The notes below the pieces were generated by a model. It worked only from the letters and a program-made list of their open reading frames with translations, had not been told where the DNA came from and did not search any database. The position numbers and the translations under genes were made by a program. A DNA stretch of 41,765 nt from positions 1-41,765 of the forward strand of contig JAITOV010000002.1 of assembly GCA_031289735.1 (NCBI GenBank), read 5' to 3'. This DNA is from Peptococcaceae bacterium (GTDB lineage Bacteria > Bacillota > Desulfitobacteriia > Desulfitobacteriales > Desulfitobacteriaceae). Numbering within the stretch: the stretch's first letter is position 1; every line of letters begins with the position of its first letter. This document shows positions 17,589 to 23,295 of this stretch, one piece after another.

Positions 17589-18269
17589 ATGCGTACATAT
17601 AAATTACAGATCCGGGTCATTCAATTGGCAGTTATGCTTACAGCCATCCTGATCTTGGCAGTTTGGCTGGGCAATACGCTGGTGCGTCAGGAAGAATCCG
17701 GCGCCCTCACGCCGGGCCTAGTGCATACGACAGAGCTGGAGAATACCAAAATCGTAGCGCTGGGTGATTCATTTACCTTGGGCTATCCGGGAACCCAGAA
17801 GAAATCTTGGCCGCAGATCGCGGCGGAGCAATTACAGATCACCATCGTCAATAAAGGACAAGCTGGGCAAACAGCCAAAGACTTGCTCGCGCGTTTGGAT
17901 CAGGACGTCGTCAGCGAAGACCCGGGGCGAGTGATCCTCTTTGCCGGCAACGGAGATGTGCTGCAAGGTGTTCCGCTGGCCGATTTTCAAAATGACATGA
18001 AACAATTAATCGCCAAAGCCGAGGAACAGGGCATCGTAACGATTCTGGCGCCGCCGCTGCCTTTTCCCGGCTACAAGCAAGAGATTGAAGAAATTCGCCA
18101 GTGGGAGCAAGAGTATGCCGAGGCTCAGGGCATACTCTTGCTGGATTTTCGTCTGGTATTATTTAATCCCGATAACACATACCTGAGCGGTCTGTCTGAT
18201 GACAAAAAATATCCCTCAACGAAGGGTTATAAGACGATGGGAGATTATGCGGCGCAAATCCTGAAATAA
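17589..18269 (+). CDS. SGNH/GDSL hydrolase-like protein lacking two catalytic residues
   Basis: A 226-residue protein with an N-terminal membrane anchor or signal (about 10-29) and an SGNH fold. Block I is intact: VALGDSFTLG with the nucleophile Ser. Block III, normally GxND, reads AGNGDVLQGVP, so the oxyanion Asn is a Gly. Block V, normally DxxHP, reads DKKYPSTKGYKTM, so the catalytic His is a Tyr. The family hydrolyses esters, thioesters or cell-wall acetyl groups. With these changes it may be inactive or a binding protein. The gene is convergent with the ZIP transporter and 20 bases from it. Confidence 0.82.
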   Translation: MRTYKLQIRVIQLAVMLTAILILAVWLGNTLVRQEESGALTPGLVHTTELENTKIVALGDSFTLGYPGTQKKSWPQIAAEQLQITIVNKGQAGQTAKDLLARLDQDVVSEDPGRVILFAGNGDVLQGVPLADFQNDMKQLIAKAEEQGIVTILAPPLPFPGYKQEIEEIRQWEQEYAEAQGILLLDFRLVLFNPDNTYLSGLSDDKKYPSTKGYKTMGDYAAQILK

Positions 18270-18288
18270 GCGCAACAATCTATGCCGG

Positions 18289-19026
18289 TCACACGAGCAA
18301 CAGGCTCATGCCGCTAAATAAGATAAAGCCGCCGCAACCGCTGAAGACGGCGTAACGGGGTTGCAGTTCGCGTGAAAGCGGCCAGAGTTCCACCAGAACC
18401 AGATAAGACATCGCTCCTGCGGCCAATGCCAGAAAGAACGAGAGGCTGTTATGCGCCAACTGCAGCGCTACGAGGCCGATGAACGCGCCGAGCGGTGTGA
18501 AGACAGCGATCGCCAGATTCAGGGCGAAGATCTTCCAGCGGCGGATCTTGGCCATCAACAAAGGGGTTGCGGTAGCCATGCCTTCCGGAAAGTTGTGGAG
18601 GGCAATCGCCAGAGCGATAACGGCGCCGAGCTGGGCATGGCTTTCCTGACCGATGGCGATAGCCATACCTTCCGGCAGGTCGTGTAACGCGATTCCGGCG
18701 GCGACCAGTACGCCGAGGCGTTTAAACTGTTGACGGCGGTTGAAAGGAGAGCTCCCGCTGGGGGGCTGGAGCTTTTGCTTCGCCAGGTGCATCACCAGCA
18801 AACCGGCGCTCAAGCCGGGGATCAATTGCCAACGCGCTCCCGTTTGCCAAGCAGCGGGGATGAGGTCCAGTAGGACGACAGAAGCCATAATACCGCAAGC
18901 TCCAGCCAGTAGACCGGCCAGGAGCTTTTCTTGCGGGTGTTTCAGCAAGATGGCGCATAGGCTGCCCAGCGTAGTCGCCAGGCCGGCAATTGTACTGACC
19001 GTTAAAATCGCCTCCAGATTTTCCAC
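18289..19026 (-). CDS. ZIP-family divalent metal transporter
   Basis: Integral membrane importer for zinc, iron or related ions. The 245-residue protein has about eight hydrophobic segments and the two ZIP metal-site motifs, HDLPEG in helix IV and HNFPEG in helix V. It resembles the GufA/ZupT group. The loop between helices III and IV (about 100-118) is short and basic. The start is GTG (VENLEAIL), chosen because AAAGGAG lies ten bases upstream; a longer in-frame version would include the ribosome-binding site. No metal regulator site is recognised upstream. Confidence 0.9.
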   Translation of the reverse strand: MENLEAILTVSTIAGLATTLGSLCAILLKHPQEKLLAGLLAGACGIMASVVLLDLIPAAWQTGARWQLIPGLSAGLLVMHLAKQKLQPPSGSSPFNRRQQFKRLGVLVAAGIALHDLPEGMAIAIGQESHAQLGAVIALAIALHNFPEGMATATPLLMAKIRRWKIFALNLAIAVFTPLGAFIGLVALQLAHNSLSFFLALAAGAMSYLVLVELWPLSRELQPRYAVFSGCGGFILFSGMSLLLV

Positions 19027-19146
19027 ATGACAGACGCTCCTTTCATCCGGATAGAACATCCTATGGGCCGGCAAGGTTTTTTATACGGCGTCAACGGTAC
19101 GTTGATTAAACTTCTCTTTCTCGGGACAGACTGGAGGTAGGATGTT

Positions 19147-19776
19147 TTGAGAAAAGAGGGACATAGAGTGAAAACACGGATCGTCTTATTCCTCATTCCT
19201 TTGCTGTTATTTGCTTGGCCGAAAGGTGCGGCGGTAGATGGCCGGGCGCCAGCGTATAGAGCGGAACAGACGGAGTGCATCCGTTTTCATGTGCTGGCGC
19301 ATTCCGATGCGCCGGAAGACCAGAGCGTCAAACGAGCGGTGCGTGACGCCATCCTGGAACGGGTAGCCCCGGAACTGGCGCGTTCCCAATCTCTGGCGGA
19401 ATCACGGGAAATCCTGCAAGCGCTTTTAACGGTCATGGCGGAAACCGCGCGCCAGGAGATCGTTCGCCAAGGACGAACGGATGCGGTGCGGATAGAATAC
19501 GGACAATTTGATTTCCCGACGAAATCCTATGGCACGTTGGTTTTACCGGCAGGGAAATATGAGGCCGTGCGCATCTGTATCGGTCGTGCGGAAGGTTCAA
19601 ATTGGTGGTGCGTATTATTCCCGCCGTTGTGCTTTGTCGATATCGAACACGCCACAGCTGTTCCGGTCGATGGAAAGCCAGGTATGGGTCTGCACCAGAC
19701 AGAGCCTGCGCCGTCAGCCACGGAAGAACGTACACACCCGAGGGTTTGGATCTGGGAGAAAATCAAAAACCATTAG
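19147..19776 (+). CDS. spoIIR: Stage II sporulation protein R
   Basis: SpoIIR is made in the forespore, secreted into the intermembrane space, and triggers SpoIIGA to process pro-sigma-E in the mother cell. The 209-residue protein has a signal peptide (hydrophobic core IVLFLIPLLLFAW). It then carries the family signature IRFHVLAHSDAPEDQSVK, the VRDAIL segment, YGTLVLPAGKYEAVRI and the WWCVLFPPLCFVD motif near residue 155. TTG 19147 has GGAGG eight bases upstream; the in-frame GTG at 19168 (MKTRIVLF) has GAGGG and would remove seven residues. Both keep the signal peptide. I do not see a convincing sigma-F promoter. Confidence 0.94.
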   Translation: MRKEGHRVKTRIVLFLIPLLLFAWPKGAAVDGRAPAYRAEQTECIRFHVLAHSDAPEDQSVKRAVRDAILERVAPELARSQSLAESREILQALLTVMAETARQEIVRQGRTDAVRIEYGQFDFPTKSYGTLVLPAGKYEAVRICIGRAEGSNWWCVLFPPLCFVDIEHATAVPVDGKPGMGLHQTEPAPSATEERTHPRVWIWEKIKNH

Positions 19777-19797
19777 ACGCCGCTGTAATTTTTCAGG

Positions 19798-19851
19798 CAA
19801 AATAAATACAAAAGGCGCAACGCGAACGTTCTTGGAATGAACGTTTTGCGC
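19798..19851 (-). terminator. Bulged intrinsic terminator between spoIIR and a convergent small gene
   Basis: Read on the minus strand: GCGCAA and AACGTTC, a seven-base loop, then GAACGTT and TTGCGC with a four-base bulge (19815-19851). This is followed by a T-rich stretch, TTTTGTATTTATTTT. It terminates the minus-strand gene at 19887. It may also stop transcripts from spoIIR, but the plus strand has no T tract. Confidence 0.75.
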
Positions 19852-19886
19852 TACGCCCTGTTGCGTGCTAGATGAAGGTTATTAGA

Positions 19887-20102
19887 TTAATGTGCTAAAC
19901 CGGCATTGACGCCTTTTAAACTCTTCTTTTCTCTGAGTTTAAGCTGTGCCGTTGTCGGCAGTACTCCGAACACTCCGCCGCCCAGGGCTGCGTAGGTTAC
20001 AACCTTGCGATATTCTTCATCTACGAGATCGGTCGTGCGGCCATGGAAGGATACCGGATGGGTAATTTCCTGATTGAGATCCTTTTTGTTTTCGTTTGTC
20101 AT
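19887..20102 (-). CDS. Hypothetical 71-residue protein
   Basis: No family is recognised. The ATG used here has AGGAGTGG eight bases upstream; a longer in-frame version (88 residues) lacks a ribosome-binding site of its own. The sequence starts MTNENKKDLNQEITHPVSF, is charged to about residue 32, then has one hydrophobic stretch (about 34-53, rich in Gly/Ala/Val) and a basic tail. It could be a small single-span membrane protein. It has its own strong promoter (20177-20204) and terminator, which argues that it is a real, monocistronic gene. Confidence 0.75.
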   Translation of the reverse strand: MTNENKKDLNQEITHPVSFHGRTTDLVDEEYRKVVTYAALGGGVFGVLPTTAQLKLREKKSLKGVNAGLAH

Positions 20103-20176
20103 AATAAATCCACTCCTATACTTCTTTATATATTTTGTCTTGTGCTTGCGCACTGTTCTTTTGTCTTGTTAATTCT

Positions 20177-20204
20177 ATTATATTACAAATAAATAATATG
20201 TCAA
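20177..20204 (-). promoter_or_regulatory. Consensus sigma-A promoter of the 71-residue protein gene
   Basis: On the minus strand, TTGACA (20199-20204), a 16-bp spacer and TATAAT (20177-20182), both perfect. The predicted leader is about 65-70 bases. The surrounding 150 bases are very AT-rich and contain no gene. Confidence 0.8.
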
Positions 20205-20374
20205 TACCCTTAGTTACAAAAATATAATATTTATATTTTCAAATTATTTCCTATTTTCTAGACGTACAAGCTTTACTTCCATTATCATCTTGCAGAGCCG
20301 GGGATTTTGCGATAGAATCATGCTTGTAGCCAGCCGTCACAAAAATAAGTATAGTAGGAGGTTTAGAGGTAGAC

Positions 20375-20995
20375 ATGAGCACAGAATCAGAGACAAAACA
20401 CGTACATGTCGCTTGCGCTGACCCTTCGGCGATCGGCCTTTTCGGGTTAGCGATGGTGACCTTGGTTGCTTCTTCACAAAAACTGGGATGGACCACCGGT
20501 TATGCTTACGTGATCCCGTGGGCGCTTTTCTTGGGCGCTTTTGCTCAACTTTTCGCGGCGATCAATGATGCGAAACATGCGAATCACTTCGGTAGCACGG
20601 CATTTGGCGCATACGCGTTCTTTTGGATGGGCGTGGCCGCAACTTGGTTGATCAAACTGGGTTTCTTCGGCGAGGCGCTGATGAACGATATCGATGGGCA
20701 TCAATTGGCTTTCGCTTACGTAGGCTACCTGATCTTTACCCTGTTTATGACGATTGGCGCGATGGAAACCAATAAGGTCTTATTCATCATCTTTTTTCTG
20801 ATCGATCTGCTATTCCTTGGGTTATCACTGAGTACATTCGGTATTGCGGAAGAATTTACGCATGAATTAGCCGCATATGCCGAACTTCTGATCGCACTCT
20901 TCTCTTTCTACGGTGCGGGCGCGAATGTGTTGAATAACCACTTCGGTTATACCTTCCTGCCCATCGGCAAGCCGTTCCGGATTTTTAAGAAATAA
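20375..20995 (+). CDS. GPR1/FUN34/YaaH (SatP-type) acetate/succinate transporter
   Basis: A 206-residue membrane protein with six hydrophobic helices, matching the acetate uptake transporter family. The conserved N-terminal motif, usually NPAPLGL, reads DPSAIGL here. The following helix, the YVIPWALFLGAFAQLFAAINDAK-type region and the SAFGAYAFFWM-type helix are clearly present. The family includes E. coli SatP, an acetate/succinate-proton symporter. The ATG is preceded by an AGGAGG 15 bases upstream and a closer GAGGT. It is a single gene followed within ten bases by the aroF attenuator promoter. Confidence 0.9.
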   Translation: MSTESETKHVHVACADPSAIGLFGLAMVTLVASSQKLGWTTGYAYVIPWALFLGAFAQLFAAINDAKHANHFGSTAFGAYAFFWMGVAATWLIKLGFFGEALMNDIDGHQLAFAYVGYLIFTLFMTIGAMETNKVLFIIFFLIDLLFLGLSLSTFGIAEEFTHELAAYAELLIALFSFYGAGANVLNNHFGYTFLPIGKPFRIFKK

Positions 20996-21002
20996 AAAAA
21001 GA

Positions 21003-21031
21003 TTGACAGAGATAGGCCGCCCTTTTATAAT
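21003..21031 (+). promoter_or_regulatory. Perfect consensus sigma-A promoter of the aroF attenuator transcript
   Basis: TTGACA (21003-21008), exactly 17 bp, TATAAT (21026-21031). The predicted start is near 21038, some 42 bases before the leader-peptide ATG and about 290 bases before aroF. A consensus promoter in front of a terminator fits a gene controlled mainly by attenuation. Confidence 0.92.
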
Positions 21032-21079
21032 GAGAAAATACAAGGTGGATGTGCATAGACGATGAGAGTGGAGTCGGAG

Positions 21080-21205
21080 ATGTCTTTACGTGAAACAGCC
21101 TTACAGTTGAATCAAGCGTTTTCCTTTTTTTACTGGAGCTTTGATTTTGGCGCCGGCTATTTTGCGTTTTTGCATAAGACCTCCCTGTTGAGACTTTCCG
21201 TGTAG
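21080..21205 (+). CDS. Phe/Tyr-rich leader peptide of the aroF attenuator
   Basis: A 41-residue ORF with an ATG and a GTGGAG ribosome-binding site six bases upstream. Residues 14-30 read FSFFYWSFDFGAGYFAF: seven Phe, two Tyr and one Trp in 17 codons, and all seven Phe codons are UUU. The rest is ordinary (MSLRETALQLNQA at the start, LHKTSLLRLSV at the end). The peptide itself is probably without function; its translation would sense charged tRNA-Phe and tRNA-Tyr. It lies between a consensus promoter and an intrinsic terminator ahead of DAHP synthase. I know of no established family for it. Confidence 0.8.
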   Translation: MSLRETALQLNQAFSFFYWSFDFGAGYFAFLHKTSLLRLSV

Positions 21206-21230
21206 GATAGCACGTAGACTTTCGGGTACA

Positions 21231-21260
21231 AGAGAGCTCAACCAAGAGCTCTCTTTTTTA
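21231..21260 (+). terminator. Attenuator terminator upstream of aroF
   Basis: A perfect 9-bp stem, AGAGAGCTC (21231-21239) with GAGCTCTCT (21246-21254), six-base loop, then TTTTTT. It stands 26 bases after the leader-peptide stop and 70 bases before aroF. No gene ends here other than the leader ORF. Confidence 0.93.
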
Positions 21261-21330
21261 TTATGATCAGGATCATACGGGAACCATACGGCGGCTCATC
21301 ATAAAAGTATAAGAGAAGGGCGGGAGAACA

Positions 21331-22344
21331 ATGATAATTATTCTTAAACCGGGTGTGGAGGCACGGGAAGTCCGCAATCTGACGGAAAACCTGGAGAGCC
21401 AGGGGGTAACGGTCAATCCGGTCTATGGGACGGAGCTGACCATTTTGGGGCTGGTGGGCGATACTTCGAAGATCGACTCCAGCCGGGTGGAAGGGAACCG
21501 GATCGTAGAACGCGTGATGTATGTCGCCGAGCCTTTTAAAAAGGCGAATAGAATGTTCCATCCGGAACCGACCGCCGTCGTAGTACAAGGACGGAAGATC
21601 GGCGGGGCAGAGTTGGCGGTTATCGCCGGGCCGTGTTCTGTGGAGTCGGAAGAACAGATTACCTTGGTCGCTGAGGAAGTGAAGCAAGCCGGCGCCGGAT
21701 TCCTGCGGGGCGGCGCCTTCAAACCGCGTACATCTCCCTATGCCTTCCAGGGCTTGGCGTATGAAGGGCTAAGATTATTAAAACATGCCCGGGAGCGTAC
21801 CGGGTTACCGATCGTATCCGAGATTATGTCCGCGCATGATATCGAAGTATTCGCGGATGCGGTGGATATCATTCAAGTAGGCGCGCGCAATATGCAAAAC
21901 TTCGACTTGCTGAAAGAATTAAGTCAGACTCGCAAACCGATTTTATTAAAACGCGGCTTGGCGGCAACAGTGGAAGAATGGCTTATGTCTGCGGAGTACC
22001 TGTTAGCTGGAGGAAACATGCAAGTCATCCTGTGTGAACGCGGTATCCGTACGTTTGAAACCTATACCCGCAATACGCTCGATCTAAGTTCGATTTTAGC
22101 TGTCAAAAAGATGAGCCATCTGCCGGTATTGGTGGATCCCAGTCATGCGGCCGGTAAATGGTGGATGGTTCCAGCTCTATCCAAGGCGGCTGTAGCCATA
22201 GGCGCGGATGGCTTGATGATTGAGGTGCACAATGACCCGGATCACGCGCTCTGCGATGGGCAGCAATCCATCAAACCGGAAGGCTTCCGAGAGTTGATGA
22301 AAGAATTACGCGCGATTGCTCAGGCCGTCGGGCGGCAGATTTAA
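21331..22344 (+). CDS. aroF: 3-deoxy-7-phosphoheptulonate (DAHP) synthase, type I-beta with N-terminal regulatory domain
   Basis: First step of the shikimate pathway: condensation of phosphoenolpyruvate and erythrose 4-phosphate. The 337-residue protein has a ferredoxin-like/ACT-like regulatory domain (about 1-70, MIIILKPGV onward) and a catalytic TIM barrel. The barrel shows IAGPCSVES, RGGAFKPRTSPYAFQG, ILLKRGLAATVEEW and the metal-binding VDPSHAAGK. In Thermotoga-type enzymes with this layout the N-domain mediates Tyr/Phe feedback inhibition. Here the gene also sits behind a Phe/Tyr-rich leader peptide and terminator, so control by the end products may act at both levels. The start has a GGGCGGGAG-type site. 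Confidence 0.95.
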   Translation: MIIILKPGVEAREVRNLTENLESQGVTVNPVYGTELTILGLVGDTSKIDSSRVEGNRIVERVMYVAEPFKKANRMFHPEPTAVVVQGRKIGGAELAVIAGPCSVESEEQITLVAEEVKQAGAGFLRGGAFKPRTSPYAFQGLAYEGLRLLKHARERTGLPIVSEIMSAHDIEVFADAVDIIQVGARNMQNFDLLKELSQTRKPILLKRGLAATVEEWLMSAEYLLAGGNMQVILCERGIRTFETYTRNTLDLSSILAVKKMSHLPVLVDPSHAAGKWWMVPALSKAAVAIGADGLMIEVHNDPDHALCDGQQSIKPEGFRELMKELRAIAQAVGRQI

Positions 22345-22363
22345 TCAGGATAACCAATCAGCA

Positions 22364-22434
22364 TCCTTTGGTAGGTTGAGTACTATTTTTCAGGGCCAAG
22401 CCATAGACATGAAATATAGACGAGTACCAAAGGA
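22364..22434 (+). repeat. 10-bp inverted repeat that could sequester the gerMN ribosome-binding site
   Basis: TCCTTTGGTA (22364-22373) is perfectly complementary to TACCAAAGGA (22425-22434). The right arm includes most of the AAAGGAGG ribosome-binding site (22429-22436) of the next gene. In RNA this could form a stem with a 51-base loop and hide the site. Function is inferred only. Confidence 0.5.
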
Positions 22435-22443
22435 GGATGAAGT

Positions 22444-23103
22444 ATGAGAGGACGCGGCATAGGTAGTGTGATTCTGGCGGCGGCGATGTTATGGTTAACG
22501 GGATGCGGGGTATTGCAAACTCTGATGCCGGGTGAAGAGAAACTGGCGGCCCAATTCGGCGAGTTGAAACAGAGTACAGTCCTGTCAGGAGGCGGCAGTA
22601 CATCTATCGGCGCTTTGACCATTGCCTTATATTTTGCGGATCAAACCGGCCGGTATCTGGTGATAGAAGAACGCGCCATCCCGAAAACGGTCAGCGTTGC
22701 TCGAGAGACAGTCAAACAATGGCTGCAAGGGCCAGCAAGTAGCGACGGTTCCCTGAAGGCGTTAACTACACCCTCAGCGACTTTATTGGATATCGGAATT
22801 AAGGAAGGCATCGCCACGGTGGATTTGAGCGAGGGATTTACCGAGCAAGCGGGTAATATCCCGCAAGAACTGACAGTTTACGGTTTAGTCAACACCCTGA
22901 CTCAGTTTCCCACGGTGAACGAAGTTCGAGTCAGGATCAATGGCCGCGAGGTCAGCAAAGTGGGTGACGTGGATGCTTCGCGCTTGGTTTTTAAGGAAGG
23001 TTTGCTCAATGGCGCGCGGGATTTGCCGGTGAATGCTCCGAGCCGGACGATGGAAGAACTGCCGGTCCTCTCGCCCAGTCAAACGAACTTGTTTAGTATT
23101 TGA
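22444..23103 (+). CDS. GerMN-domain lipoprotein
   Basis: A 219-residue exported lipoprotein with a signal peptide ending in the lipobox LTGC (Cys21) and a single GerMN domain (about 55-195). Clear elements are LTIALYFADQTGRYLVIEERAIP, ARETVKQWLQGP, GIATVDLSEGF and the ending PTVNEVRVRINGREV. GerM proteins act in sporulation and germination in Bacillus. Related single-domain forms occur widely in spore formers. The start has an ideal AAAGGAGG site, which may be hidden in an upstream hairpin. It follows aroF by 99 bases with no terminator between. Confidence 0.9.
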   Translation: MRGRGIGSVILAAAMLWLTGCGVLQTLMPGEEKLAAQFGELKQSTVLSGGGSTSIGALTIALYFADQTGRYLVIEERAIPKTVSVARETVKQWLQGPASSDGSLKALTTPSATLLDIGIKEGIATVDLSEGFTEQAGNIPQELTVYGLVNTLTQFPTVNEVRVRINGREVSKVGDVDASRLVFKEGLLNGARDLPVNAPSRTMEELPVLSPSQTNLFSI

Positions 23104-23188
23104 CCTATTCCCTGAACATTCGTCGCGATAGGCGGTAACAGCGGGAAGAATGATTCGGCAGGGGCTGTCGCCAAATGTTATTTTCAGC

Positions 23189-23212
23189 AAAGGGCGATAC
23201 GCCTTTTTTTTG
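23189..23212 (+). terminator. Intrinsic terminator of gerMN
   Basis: AAAGGGCG (23189-23196), three-base loop, CGCCTTTT (23200-23207) and a run of eight T residues. The stem has one G-U pair. It lies 86 bases after the gerMN stop and before the chemotaxis receptor promoter. Confidence 0.85.
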
Positions 23213-23229
23213 CGCTTTTATAAGCTTAT

Positions 23230-23256
23230 TAAAGATAATTAACGATCAGACGATAG
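23230..23256 (+). promoter_or_regulatory. Sigma-28 (SigD/FliA)-type promoter of the chemotaxis receptor gene
   Basis: TAAA (23230-23233), exactly 15 bp, then GACGATAG (23249-23256), matching six of eight positions of the flagellar -10 GCCGATAA. This is the expected promoter class for a chemotaxis receptor. The predicted leader is about 33 bases. Confidence 0.72.
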
Positions 23257-23295
23257 TATAGTGAGATAAATGAAAGCTAGAGGTGTAAGTTTGTT

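Larger units (their letters stand above)
21038..21260 (+). promoter_or_regulatory. Candidate ribosome-mediated aromatic amino acid attenuator upstream of aroF
   Basis: The transcript from the promoter at 21003 contains a leader ORF (21080-21205) with a dense Phe/Tyr/Trp run and an intrinsic terminator (21231-21260). GUUGAG (21187-21192) can pair with CUCAAC (21237-21242), which overlaps the 5' arm of the terminator, so it could act as an antiterminator. A ribosome stalled in the aromatic codons (21119-21169) would leave GUUGAG free. A ribosome at the stop codon (21203-21205) would cover it and allow termination. This is the logic of pheA/trp attenuators. The pairing is short (6 bp), so the antiterminator is a proposal; the leader ORF and terminator are seen directly. 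Confidence 0.75.

Noticed and set aside
17470-17652. 60-codon ORF ahead of the SGNH-like gene
   Set aside because: It overlaps the better supported gene in another frame and has no recognisable sequence; the stretch is a divergent promoter region.
19002-19280. Minus-strand ORF overlapping the start of the ZIP gene
   Set aside because: Different frame from the transporter, no family resemblance, and it runs antisense into spoIIR.
20985-21245. Minus-strand 86-codon ORF over the aroF leader
   Set aside because: Composition is that of a chance frame, it has no ribosome-binding site, and it lies opposite a promoter, leader ORF and terminator that make sense on the plus strand.
21038-21260. T-box or known riboswitch upstream of aroF
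   Set aside because: I could not find a T-box core sequence or specifier-loop arrangement; the leader ORF explains the layout better. A covariance-model search would settle this.
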